Below are positions 39,241-47,105 of a DNA stretch of 64,000 nucleotides, in pieces (positions within the stretch are counted from its first letter, which is position 1; every line of letters starts with the position of its first letter). A model generated the notes under the pieces. The model did no database searches and was not told the origin of the DNA. It was given only the letters and a program-made list of their open reading frames with translations. The position numbers and the translations under genes are program-made. The stretch lies in assembly GCA_963796325.1 (NCBI GenBank), contig CAWCLF010000002.1, positions 10,928-74,927 on the forward strand. The letters are read 5' to 3'. This stretch comes from CAVYGN01 sp963796325 (GTDB lineage Bacteria; Spirochaetota; Brevinematia; Brevinematales; JAOACQ01).

Positions 39241-39987
39241 TCATTCGTTATCAAGTTTTTTACTATGCCAGTATTCGTCGAAAACGGATGTCGTTATCAT
39301 GTGGATAGTATTGAAAAAGAATCCTCCAATTCCGTCGAGCCTGACCCTGTCGATATACCACCTTCCTTTTTCACTTTTGAAAAATACCTCGTTTGTCAGA
39401 CTGAAAACATATTTCGGAAGGGGTTTAATAATGTAAGATATTCTGAGCGGGGCTCCCGATGCCGAGTCCAGCCATGCCTCGCCCTGCTGGAATGAATTGT
39501 TTGTCGATTTCCTTTTAAATTCATAAACCGTATATAAATTCCCATCGTTTGTAACGGATCTCCCGGTCGATTTGTATTCCAGGTTTGTCTGCTCGTCAGG
39601 GTAAAAAGGTATGAGCGCCCCGAATCCTATATTCAGCACCTGATTGAAATCCCCGTCCTTTTTCAGTGATTCTTCCTGGTCCATTTTCCTCTTTTCAGTC
39701 AAATCCGCACCGTTCTCAATATACTTTAAAACATCCGACCTCATATCGTTTGAAACGCCCCTGTAAATCTTCATTTTAAGTTCGGTAACCTTTTTTATAT
39801 TGCCCGCCGGATCATATTCCTCGCTCGTAGAATCTATAGTACCCGGTATCCAGTTTTTATTCCTGTCGGCTATCTTAACCGCCAGGGACCAAAGATCGGG
39901 GCTTTTTATACCTTCAGGGTAAACAGGGCTTTTCAAATTGAAAGAAACGGAAAATATCATTAAACACAGTGCAATATACCTGATCAT
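39241..39987 (-). CDS. exported unknown protein, LolA/LppX-like fold suspected
   Basis: A 248-residue exported protein: signal peptide about 1-24, then a beta-rich body with repeated strand patterns (ELKMKIYRGV, YTVYEFKRKSTN, GEAWLDSASGAPLRISYII, WYIDRVRLDGIGGFFF) that resemble the half-barrel of outer-membrane lipoprotein-carrier-type proteins. The pattern 'xAWLDxxxGxPLRI' is common in such sterol/lipoprotein-binding folds, but sequence identity is too low to assign a function. It ends 51 bases before the large unknown gene on the same strand, so the two may be cotranscribed. Confidence 0.6.
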   Translation of the reverse strand: MIRYIALCLMIFSVSFNLKSPVYPEGIKSPDLWSLAVKIADRNKNWIPGTIDSTSEEYDPAGNIKKVTELKMKIYRGVSNDMRSDVLKYIENGADLTEKRKMDQEESLKKDGDFNQVLNIGFGALIPFYPDEQTNLEYKSTGRSVTNDGNLYTVYEFKRKSTNNSFQQGEAWLDSASGAPLRISYIIKPLPKYVFSLTNEVFFKSEKGRWYIDRVRLDGIGGFFFNTIHMITTSVFDEYWHSKKLDNE

Positions 39988-40040
39988 ATCATAACTCCTC
40001 AGCCAAATAACATAATACCAAACAATCGATATGTCAAGTC

Positions 40041-40125
40041 AGTCAACAGTCGGGTGTCGAAAGTCAAAAGTAGAATTATAGCATGACTGAAGATTGAATA
40101 CTGCCTGCCGCCTGTTGATTTAATA
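40041..40125. repeat. GACTGTTGACT-type dispersed repeat, second copy
   Basis: Within the gene-free stretch 39988-40281. AGTCAACAGTCGG at 40041-40053 is the exact reverse complement of 8124-8136 and shares AGTCAACAGTC with 62269-62279. Related words (GTCGAAAGTC, GACTGAAGATTGA, CTGCCTGCCGCCTGTTGA) fill the next 70 bases. Confidence 0.7.
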
Positions 40126-40151
40126 TTCCCGGCTTGAAGATTCCCGGCAAT

Positions 40152-40180
40152 TGACATAATCAAAGCAGTATAATAAAATC
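40152..40180 (+). promoter_or_regulatory. possible promoter of the speE-speD fusion gene
   Basis: TTGACA at 40152-40157 and TAAAAT at 40175-40180 with a 17-base spacer, about 100 bases before the ATG. The transcript would start inside the dispersed repeat that follows. Confidence 0.5.
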
Positions 40181-40225
40181 TTATGGGCACTTCTAAAAAC
40201 CCATCCTTACGGGCACAAGTGCACA
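40181..40225. repeat. composite dispersed repeat, short copy
   Basis: A 45-base segment whose ends, CTTATGGGCACTTC and CGGGCACAAGTGCAC, recur as exact reverse complements at 28990-29003 and 28881-28895, and whose middle matches 28798-28824 at 25 of 27 positions. Confidence 0.75.
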
Positions 40226-40281
40226 GGGTATCGGCAGCTATGCAATAATAACGCCATTAGACGGCGAAACAGGATTTTATA

Positions 40282-42072
40282 ATGGGTTTAGTGAAACGAA
40301 ACAAGGAATTCTGGTTTTACGAGGACCTTTACACGGATATAACTTACGGCTTCAAGGTTTCGAAGGTTCTCGTCCCTTCTACGGATACAGGCCGCCAGGA
40401 ACTCATGATACTAGATACGGACCGTTTCGGACGCGTGCTGATCCTTGACGGTATTATCCAGCTGACTGAAGAAGATGAAGGCATATACCATGAATGGATA
40501 ACCCATTGGCCTTTATTTTCGCTTCTCAAACCCCCAAGGAATATTCTTATTATCGGGGGCGGGGACGGCGGCGTCGCAAGGGAAGTTCTGCGGCATAAAA
40601 CAGTCAAGTCCGTAACAGTGGTGGAAATCGACCAGGTGGTTATCGACAAGTGCAGGGAATTCATGCCGTCGGTCTCCGAAGGCGTCTGGGACGACAAACG
40701 GCTGCACCTCATAATCGGGGACGGCGCGGAAGTTATAAAAACCATGAAGAATAAATGCGATGCGGTTATTATAGATTCGACCGATCCGGTAGGCCCGGCT
40801 CAAACTTTATTCAACACAGATTTTTACCAGGCCGTATACGATTCCCTCGTTGAAGGAGGAATTGCAATCCACCAGACCGGGTCGCTTATACTTCAGCCGT
40901 CCGAATGCCCGGCAAGCTGGAGGCAGATAGAAAGGTCGTTCGACGATGTCAGGGTGATCCAGTTCTCCAATTCCAGCTATGTAGGCGGGCCTTTCAGCCT
41001 GACAGCCGGGTCAAAAGGCAAAAAAGTTTTCCGGAAAGCCGTTCAAAACGCCAAACGGGCTTTTAAAGAATCCGGTATCGCATGCAGATGGTATTCTCCC
41101 GAATTGACGTCTGCAGTTTACCCGGAATTTCAGCAGCGTCTTGAACAGGACAGGTACGGGGAGGAAATAATTCTGGATATAGACCTTAAAGACAATAAGA
41201 TCCCGTCAAAGGATAAGATAGCCACATGGTGCAGGAAAACCTGCGAGGCCATCAATATGAAGGCTTTCGGAGAGCCGATCGCAAACGAAGGAAGATTCGG
41301 CGAGGGAAATACGCTGATCCAGTATATTGAAACAAGCGCTATAAACTACAGGCAGTACGGTTCCACCGGATGTGCGAACTGCTTTACCTGCGCAGCGCTG
41401 CCTGTCGATGAAGCCGTTTCATATTCTCTGGGGTACTATGGGGCATCGAGCGGCACCTGCCTGCACATCCCGAGAGGCTCGTTTTCAGATATAAGGCAGA
41501 TCAGGAACAACAGCCTGATCTACAGGGCCGAACTGACTCAGGATAAAAAGAAATTAAAGCAGACAGCCGAGTACTTTAAGCCCAGGCTCACAGATCATGC
41601 AAAGATATTTTCAAGGAATTTCAAGCTCCCCATTGAAGACGGTTTCTCCAGGGCATTCGAACTTATTATAGATCTTTACGGATGCGATTATTCAAGGATA
41701 TCTTCGTCTGAAGCAGTTGCAAAGTGGGCGTCCGAGGATTTCTGCCGCGCTACAGGTCTCGAACCCGTCGGTAAAGCGGAGGCGCCGGATTTCGGCCATT
41801 CCAAGAAAAAAACATCGGGGCCGTCGGTCACTCAGCTTTTCAAGGACGGTTCAAATATCAGCCATTATTCGGTAAACTGGCTTCTGATAGTTATAAATAT
41901 AGTGTCGGGTACGCCGTTTTCGGTTAAAAAGGCCCTCGCTTCGGCAATGAAATATTTCAAAGGCGGGAGGGCGATATGCTGGCTTGTCCCCCGCGCCTCG
42001 GGCGGCAAGAATATCCGGCAGATAGCAGAACAGACGCTGATCTTCGAGGTTTTGAAGAAAGATCTTGACTGA
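40282..42072 (+). CDS. spermidine synthase fused to two SpeD-like domains
   Basis: A 596-residue polyamine enzyme. Residues 1-285 are a complete aminopropyltransferase (SpeE) with GGGDGG (92-97), IDSTDP (164-169, catalytic Asp) and IYHEWITHWP in place of the usual YHE. Residues about 293-395 resemble S-adenosylmethionine decarboxylase (SpeD): a Dx10-type opening strand, LIQYIETSAI with a candidate pyruvoyl Ser352, and CFTC (Cys370). Residues about 455-565 repeat the fold (ELIIDLYGCD, DGSNISHYS, VNWLLIVINI). The processing His of the ESH-x4-H box is not conserved in either copy, so decarboxylase activity is uncertain; SpeD homologues with other decarboxylase substrates are known. AGGA precedes the ATG. 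Confidence 0.8.
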   Translation: MGLVKRNKEFWFYEDLYTDITYGFKVSKVLVPSTDTGRQELMILDTDRFGRVLILDGIIQLTEEDEGIYHEWITHWPLFSLLKPPRNILIIGGGDGGVAREVLRHKTVKSVTVVEIDQVVIDKCREFMPSVSEGVWDDKRLHLIIGDGAEVIKTMKNKCDAVIIDSTDPVGPAQTLFNTDFYQAVYDSLVEGGIAIHQTGSLILQPSECPASWRQIERSFDDVRVIQFSNSSYVGGPFSLTAGSKGKKVFRKAVQNAKRAFKESGIACRWYSPELTSAVYPEFQQRLEQDRYGEEIILDIDLKDNKIPSKDKIATWCRKTCEAINMKAFGEPIANEGRFGEGNTLIQYIETSAINYRQYGSTGCANCFTCAALPVDEAVSYSLGYYGASSGTCLHIPRGSFSDIRQIRNNSLIYRAELTQDKKKLKQTAEYFKPRLTDHAKIFSRNFKLPIEDGFSRAFELIIDLYGCDYSRISSSEAVAKWASEDFCRATGLEPVGKAEAPDFGHSKKKTSGPSVTQLFKDGSNISHYSVNWLLIVINIVSGTPFSVKKALASAMKYFKGGRAICWLVPRASGGKNIRQIAEQTLIFEVLKKDLD

Positions 42073-42076
42073 CTTC

Positions 42077-43045
42077 TCAATAATTTTCACTGGGAACGAT
42101 ATCCATTGTCCTTTTTTCCGTATTACGAATAACGGTTATCCGGGAGGCGCTACCGATGCTCTCCTCGGTTAAATAACGGTGAAGATCGTCCATGGTTGAG
42201 ACGGGGTTTCCGTTGAATTCGATAATAATATCGCCTTCGTACAGGCCCGCCTTTTCGGCAGGACTTTTTATCCGTATGTTTATGATAAGTACGCCGGTAT
42301 CGATCGGAAGATTGTAATAGTGGACAATCTTCCTGTGCAGATCGACATTCTGGCCTCCAATTCCCAGGTATCCCCTGCGGATCTTTCCGTCTTTGATGAG
42401 AAGCGATGCGACTCTCTTGGCTGTATTGCCCGGTATTGCAAAACATAAACCCTGAGCAGGAAGTATCAGGGCGGTGTTTATTCCAATCACCTCGGCATGC
42501 GAATTCAATAGCGGCCCCCCTGAATTTCCCGGGTTCAGGGCAGCGTCCGTCTGTATTACATTGTCGATAAGACGTCCGCTGGAAGTATAAAAAGAGCGCC
42601 CGAGCGCGCTGATCACCCCGGCGGTCAGCGTGTTCTGAAACCCGTACGGGTTGCCCACAGCTACGGCCAGCTGCCCGACGGTAATCCGGGAAGAATCTCC
42701 GAAAGACGCGGCATTGAAGTCCGACCCTGAAATCCTGATTACAGCTATATCGGTATCCGGATCGTCGCCGACCAGGAATCCTTCATATTTTCTGGAATCG
42801 GAAAGGACAACTTCGATAAATTTCTGATTATGTATTACATGACTGTTTGTGAGTATGAAACCGTCAGGCGTAAATATAAACCCGGAAGCGCTTCCGCCCT
42901 CGCCCGGCATTTGAGGGGAATTGCCGTTTTGCCGGTTTTCTTTTTGCTGCCCGATCTTGATGTGCACTACAGAAGTATTAATCGTTTTGGAAACCGATAT
43001 TACGGTCCTTGAATACGCATCTAAAAGGTCAGTGTCTTCTCCCAT
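42077..43045 (-). CDS. HtrA/DegP-like serine protease with PDZ, no signal peptide
   Basis: A trypsin-like HtrA-family protease of 322 residues: protease domain about 10-225 and one PDZ domain about 230-315 (GYLGIGGQNV, GVLIINIRIKSPAEKAGL, GDIIIEFNG). The catalytic triad is legible as NSHVI (His), DTDIAV (Asp) and GNSGGPL (Ser). Unlike DegP/DegS, the N-terminus (MGEDTDLLDAYSRTV) has neither signal peptide nor membrane anchor, so the enzyme should be cytosolic. ATG 43045 follows AGAGGCG. Its stop is four bases from the convergent polyamine gene's stop. Confidence 0.9.
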   Translation of the reverse strand: MGEDTDLLDAYSRTVISVSKTINTSVVHIKIGQQKENRQNGNSPQMPGEGGSASGFIFTPDGFILTNSHVIHNQKFIEVVLSDSRKYEGFLVGDDPDTDIAVIRISGSDFNAASFGDSSRITVGQLAVAVGNPYGFQNTLTAGVISALGRSFYTSSGRLIDNVIQTDAALNPGNSGGPLLNSHAEVIGINTALILPAQGLCFAIPGNTAKRVASLLIKDGKIRRGYLGIGGQNVDLHRKIVHYYNLPIDTGVLIINIRIKSPAEKAGLYEGDIIIEFNGNPVSTMDDLHRYLTEESIGSASRITVIRNTEKRTMDIVPSENY

Positions 43046-43111
43046 AAAACCACGCCTCTAATTGAAATCAGCATAAAAATAATTACTGACATCCGGATCG
43101 TCAAATAAAAA

Positions 43112-43131
43112 AGGCCGTCCTGCCGGACGGC
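43112..43131 (-). terminator. intrinsic terminator of the CsgG-like gene
   Basis: GGCCGTCC-tgcc-GGACGGCC, a perfect 8-bp stem just after the csgG stop on the minus strand, followed on that strand by TTTTTTATTT. Confidence 0.9.
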
Positions 43132-43139
43132 CTCAGCCT

Positions 43140-44024
43140 TTATTTTTTCTGCTGTAGAACTATATCGTTCTGCTTGATCTTCCCTTTTCCCTCCACTACT
43201 TCGGCGATGCAGAATTTTTCCTTGATTTCAGTCACTTTGATCGTACCGACCTTTTTATCTTCGCTTCCCAGGCTCTCGCCCGAATCCGGATCTACAAGTT
43301 CCTCGCCTTTTTCCATTATATCAAATGTCTGCCCCACCGTAATTCCGGAATCCTTTCCTAAATTGACATAAACATTATCGGCGTTGACTTTCATGATCTT
43401 CCCTTCGATGGGCATATTCCCGAAGGTCTTTGTAAACTGATTTACAAGATCGTCGACACATTTTTTAGTGGCCTTTCCGATGGTAGTTTCATCAAATCCT
43501 GTCGAACCCCATGCGACATCGGTAGGAAGAAGGTCTGCGTTTTCTATCGAAACTCCCGTAGAGGTCTCTTCTCCGACTCCGTTTTCGGCGCCTTCGATCC
43601 TTCCGGTTTCGACATTGACAATCCTTACATCGGTAGCGACCCTCGCAGATACATTATTTACAGCCACTCCGAAGGCTTCTGTCTTCTCCGCCTTCTGGCC
43701 GAACTGGTTCACGCTGCCGATAACGATATACTGGAGCCCGAGGATCTTGCCGGCTTTAACGGCGGATTCAGGAGTAGTAATACCGCTCATCTGCAGTTTC
43801 TGTTCTTCGAGAACACTTTCGAGTTTGGATCTTTCCATTACATCGAACTTGCCGGATTTGAAAAGCGACGTGGCGAGCATATCGGCCATACCCTCCCCCA
43901 CGGCCCATGACCCGGTTGCGGAACCGGCCTTGTACTGGAAATCGATTATGGCAAGCCTTGGTTTCTTAGCATAAGCCATACCGGCTATAAGAACAAGCAG
44001 CAAAATAAAAATCCTGATTTTCAT
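43140..44024 (-). CDS. CsgG-like exported protein
   Basis: A 294-residue exported protein: signal peptide about 1-19 (cleaved at AYA-KK), CsgG/FlgT-like domain about 20-200 with the family pattern RLAIIDFQYK, GEGMADMLATSLFKSGKFDVMERSKLESVLEEQKLQMSG (broken here at any 20 residues) and YIVIGSVNQF; then a C-terminal beta domain (about 210-290, repeated GxxGxxxxF turns). CsgG forms the curli secretion pore in enterobacteria, but related proteins are widespread and here no curli subunit gene is nearby and no lipoprotein Cys is visible, so an outer-membrane or periplasmic role is likely without curli. Own terminator downstream and AGGAGGG upstream suggest a monocistronic unit. Confidence 0.82.
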   Translation of the reverse strand: MKIRIFILLLVLIAGMAYAKKPRLAIIDFQYKAGSATGSWAVGEGMADMLATSLFKSGKFDVMERSKLESVLEEQKLQMSGITTPESAVKAGKILGLQYIVIGSVNQFGQKAEKTEAFGVAVNNVSARVATDVRIVNVETGRIEGAENGVGEETSTGVSIENADLLPTDVAWGSTGFDETTIGKATKKCVDDLVNQFTKTFGNMPIEGKIMKVNADNVYVNLGKDSGITVGQTFDIMEKGEELVDPDSGESLGSEDKKVGTIKVTEIKEKFCIAEVVEGKGKIKQNDIVLQQKK

Positions 44025-44060
44025 AAAAACCCTCCTCTTTATATATATTTTATCAGGTTG

Positions 44061-44954
44061 CTAATTTAAAACTTCCGCAAGATATTCGATATGCTCAACC
44101 AGCCTGTCCCATGCCTCGAACGAATATCCGAAACAGGTCTTAATTTTTTCAAGATTGAACATAACCGGGGCCGGTCCGTTTTCTTCCTTAATAATGCGGC
44201 TTTTTGAAGAAGTGATCTCCACGGTTTTCCGGGCTATCCTCTCCCAGGAGATATATTCCCTTCCGAGGCCGAAAAAAATATCCCTGTTAAAGTCCGATTC
44301 AAGCACCGAAAGGTAAATTCTTGCAAGATCGCCGGCCCAAATGAACTGCGTACCGTCGTTTTCAGCAACTTTTATATCTCTGCCTGTAAGAGCGCATTTT
44401 ACAATATCCCTGAATCTTGTGTCTATCTCCATAGGAGCGCCTTTTACAACAGGATTTCCAAACGTATATCCCGGCCTGATAATATTACAGCGCATAGGAT
44501 ATTGATATGAAACCGCCGACAGGTATTCCTCGGTTGCAGCTTTAGTCGCGCAGTAATAATTTACAGGCTTGGACTTCATCTCTTCATCCATGCAGTCCCT
44601 GAATTCTCCGAGCGCGGCAGTCGAAGAAGTATATATCATATGTTTAATCCCTGCTTCCGCGGCCGTTTCAAAAAAGAAAACCGACGAAAGCGTATCCCTT
44701 GCAACCATTTCAACAGCCGTATTCCCCCAGAAAAGGGCATTATGAATACAGGCATCATGACCCTTTATGTTTCCGGCAATTATGCCACTGTCCTCCATGC
44801 CCCCTTTTAACATTTTTATACTTTTTCTCCTTTCAAATTCACCGATCTTGCCCGGATCCCTGGCCAGGATTGTAAGCTCATACCCCCTTCCCAGCAGGGC
44901 GGCGACAAGGTATGAACCGATAAATCCCATGCCTCCTGTTATGAAAATCCTCAT
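44061..44954 (-). CDS. NAD-dependent epimerase/dehydratase-family protein
   Basis: A 297-residue extended short-chain dehydrogenase. TGGMGFIGSYL at the N-terminus is the NAD(P) loop, IYTSSTAALG holds the active-site Ser region and YYCATKAATEEYL the YxxxK pair. Whether it is a sugar epimerase or a reductase cannot be read. Start at ATG 44954; an in-frame TTG at 44960 overlaps the preceding stop. It is the last gene of the sixA-ubiA-DUF2231-epimerase unit, coupled to the DUF2231 gene (its stop lies 3 bases upstream of the ATG). Confidence 0.85.
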   Translation of the reverse strand: MRIFITGGMGFIGSYLVAALLGRGYELTILARDPGKIGEFERRKSIKMLKGGMEDSGIIAGNIKGHDACIHNALFWGNTAVEMVARDTLSSVFFFETAAEAGIKHMIYTSSTAALGEFRDCMDEEMKSKPVNYYCATKAATEEYLSAVSYQYPMRCNIIRPGYTFGNPVVKGAPMEIDTRFRDIVKCALTGRDIKVAENDGTQFIWAGDLARIYLSVLESDFNRDIFFGLGREYISWERIARKTVEITSSKSRIIKEENGPAPVMFNLEKIKTCFGYSFEAWDRLVEHIEYLAEVLN

Positions 44955-44956
44955 TA

Positions 44957-45517
44957 TCAACCCGGAAATTTAGCGTTAAGGAGGCTGGTCCCTATCTTTG
45001 CCAGGATAGTTGCAAATACTATTCCTAAAAACGAGATTAAGATCAGGATATACAATACGCCTGAATTTCCTATATTATAGAAAATGTTAACCAGAACAAG
45101 GATTGCCGATAGAAGAAAGAACACGCTCCCGAAAATCATTTTACGGACAAGGAGAGGAGTAGTAACCTTCCTGAACCGGATCTTCCCGTCAAAAAGACCT
45201 CCGCAGAAGGCTGCGGCAATTACAACAGGAAGGCAGTATGAAAGGACGCTTAAAGTGGTAAGGATTTCCATGCGAACATCGCCCTGAATCAAAAGAGCCG
45301 CGATCGACATGATAAATATTGTTGCGGTAAATGCCACGGGAAAATGGACAAGCACCGGGTGAACATCAAGGGAGAGCTTGAATTTCCTTGCGGGCGATAT
45401 CTTTTCCGTATACGGCTCGAACATTTTTGAAGGAACGCCGCAGGCCGGGCATTTATCCCTTAAATTTTCCTTTTCAATGATATAGCCGCATGATTTGCAT
45501 ATCATTAGTTCTTTCAT
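44957..45517 (-). CDS. rubredoxin-like + DUF2231 membrane protein
   Basis: A 186-residue fusion: an N-terminal rubredoxin-like metal site (CKSCGYIIE and CPACGVP, two CxxC pairs at about residues 6-9 and 21-25) linked to a DUF2231 membrane domain with four helices, opening with the family's LDVHPVLVHFPVAF motif whose two His could bind haem or metal. A role in electron transfer is suggested by the architecture, not shown. Start at ATG 45517 after GGGAGAG; a TTG 11 codons earlier lacks a site. It is translationally linked to the epimerase gene and preceded by ubiA. Confidence 0.82.
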   Translation of the reverse strand: MKELMICKSCGYIIEKENLRDKCPACGVPSKMFEPYTEKISPARKFKLSLDVHPVLVHFPVAFTATIFIMSIAALLIQGDVRMEILTTLSVLSYCLPVVIAAAFCGGLFDGKIRFRKVTTPLLVRKMIFGSVFFLLSAILVLVNIFYNIGNSGVLYILILISFLGIVFATILAKIGTSLLNAKFPG

Positions 45518-45580
45518 ATTTAACTCTCCCGTCCATGAATTTATAGTCAAAACAATATTTTATCACAAAGAAAGGTATAG

Positions 45581-46444
45581 TCAATAAAATATTAAAAGAA
45601 TAACACAGAAAATATCAGTCGCAGTGCAGGATATAAAGTTCATGATCATTAAAGAGCGGTAATCGGCGGCTTTAACGTCTTTTAAAACCCTTAAGAACCA
45701 ATATACAAAAAAAGTTATCACCGGAACCTGGCACACGATGAAAACAAGCGCCGCATGAAGGCCTCTGGATATATCAAGAAACGATATAAAACCGGCGAAA
45801 GTTATTGCAAAGAACAGCGCCGACATAAAGAAAGTCCCTCTCTTGCCAAGGATAAGAGAAATCGTTTTATCGCCCCTCGCCCCGTCTTCTTCATGCTGGT
45901 ATACCTGTGTAAGGGGGTAACTCGCCATAAGATAAAACGTCGAAATAACTGCAGGGATAATTATAGCGGGTTTCATTATCCCTGCGTACCCGTCAAGAGA
46001 AACTGCCCCGCTTGTCAGCAAAAATATAAGGGCTCCTCCGAACAGAGATACGCATAACCAGCTTATTACAGGCCTGTTCTTTAGACGTATCCTGTCATAG
46101 CTGTATGATTTCGAACCAAGGCCGTATATGAAAAGGCCGAGGGCAAAGATCCAGCTTATTGTAAGAGCGATAGCGACGGCGGCAAGATCGAATAAGATAG
46201 AAAACCATAGGAGGTCCCCTGTAACTTCCGGCGGTTTAAGAAGCCCGCCGATACTGCCTTTATCCCTGTCGTAAAAAGAATTGAAACCGTTGGAGGCCGG
46301 ATAAATTAAAAGATGGATAATTACGAATGCAAGAATAGATTTTTTGAGGTCTATATTACGGCTCATAGCAAGGCTGAACATAAATACCGGTGTTAAAAAA
46401 TATGAAAACGGTATCCTCATGTGCAGGAGGGTGGAAAAGGTCAT
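45581..46444 (-). CDS. UbiA-family prenyltransferase
   Basis: A 287-residue polytopic UbiA-superfamily protein that transfers prenyl chains to an acceptor in the inner membrane. The first Asp-rich motif is NSFYDRDKG (about 60-68) and the second is YQHEEDGARGDKT (about 180-192); nine hydrophobic helices can be counted. The usual NDxxDxxxD is slightly divergent, so the acceptor (quinone ring, haem or lipid) is uncertain. ATG 46444 follows AAGAGG. It lies 15 bases after sixA and upstream of the DUF2231 and epimerase genes, so a lipid-quinone modification set is possible. Confidence 0.85.
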   Translation of the reverse strand: MTFSTLLHMRIPFSYFLTPVFMFSLAMSRNIDLKKSILAFVIIHLLIYPASNGFNSFYDRDKGSIGGLLKPPEVTGDLLWFSILFDLAAVAIALTISWIFALGLFIYGLGSKSYSYDRIRLKNRPVISWLCVSLFGGALIFLLTSGAVSLDGYAGIMKPAIIIPAVISTFYLMASYPLTQVYQHEEDGARGDKTISLILGKRGTFFMSALFFAITFAGFISFLDISRGLHAALVFIVCQVPVITFFVYWFLRVLKDVKAADYRSLMIMNFISCTATDIFCVILLIFY

Positions 46445-46459
46445 CGAAAACCTCTTAAA

Positions 46460-46921
46460 TCAAATAATATCGGGGTTGACAAACCACAATATCCGCCATC
46501 GGCCTTCGGATTCCTTCTCAAGGCAAACAGCCGACGAATCTTTGAGCAGAGCTATTTCAATTTTATCATTCCCCGCGGCAAGACCGGATAAGAGCTTCGA
46601 AAGGAAGGGAAGGTGCCCGACGATCATTGCATCGGAACTTAATCCGTTAATTTTCAAAAGCCATGGGCCGATAGGATCGTTCGGCTTCAAGCCCTCCGCT
46701 TCCAGGATCCCTTCGGAAGGCTTTATACTATCCGATATCAGGACTGCAGTTTCACGGGCCCTGGTTTTAACGCTGTGATAAATTATTCCGACTTTTACTC
46801 CGTTTTTCGCAAGGAAAGCTGCCGTCTTTACCGTCCTTTCCCTTCCTGCTACGCTTAATACCCTTTCCCTGTCATCTTCCGCGTCAACAGCTTCGCCATG
46901 CCTGACAATAAATAATTTCAT
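46460..46921 (-). CDS. sixA: SixA-type phosphohistidine phosphatase
   Basis: A 153-residue phosphoglycerate-mutase-superfamily protein of the SixA type, which removes phosphate from histidines of phosphotransfer proteins (in E. coli the PTS-Ntr NPr). The catalytic RHGEA motif is at 7-11 and the second active-site His is in IVGHLPFLSKL. It lacks the extra domains of metabolic mutases, in line with SixA's usual 155-165 residues. ATG 46921 follows GAGGGGG. It heads the ubiA operon; about 1.8 kb downstream on the chromosome is an EIIA-Ntr-type gene, a possible functional partner. Confidence 0.9.
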   Translation of the reverse strand: MKLFIVRHGEAVDAEDDRERVLSVAGRERTVKTAAFLAKNGVKVGIIYHSVKTRARETAVLISDSIKPSEGILEAEGLKPNDPIGPWLLKINGLSSDAMIVGHLPFLSKLLSGLAAGNDKIEIALLKDSSAVCLEKESEGRWRILWFVNPDII

Positions 46922-47046
46922 CCCGGCCCCCTCCTGTTTTTTAACTTTAATAATTTATTAATCCTGATCTTTTTAGGCAAGAAAAACAGGGTTAATAAAA
47001 TTATTAAACCCGATTCTGTTCTTTAAAACCTTACAAAATTATTTTT

Positions 47047-47075
47047 TTGATATTTTTATCGTCCGGCTCTATAAT
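47047..47075 (+). promoter_or_regulatory. promoter of uppP
   Basis: TTGATA at 47047-47052, a 17-base spacer and TATAAT at 47070-47075, 30 bases before the uppP ATG. Confidence 0.75.
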
Positions 47076-47105
47076 ATCCGTTCAAATCTCTTCAGGAGGA
47101 AATTC

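Noticed and set aside
43140..44024. Calling the CsgG-like protein the curli secretion pore
   Set aside because: No curli subunit genes or lipoprotein Cys are present, so only family membership is claimed.
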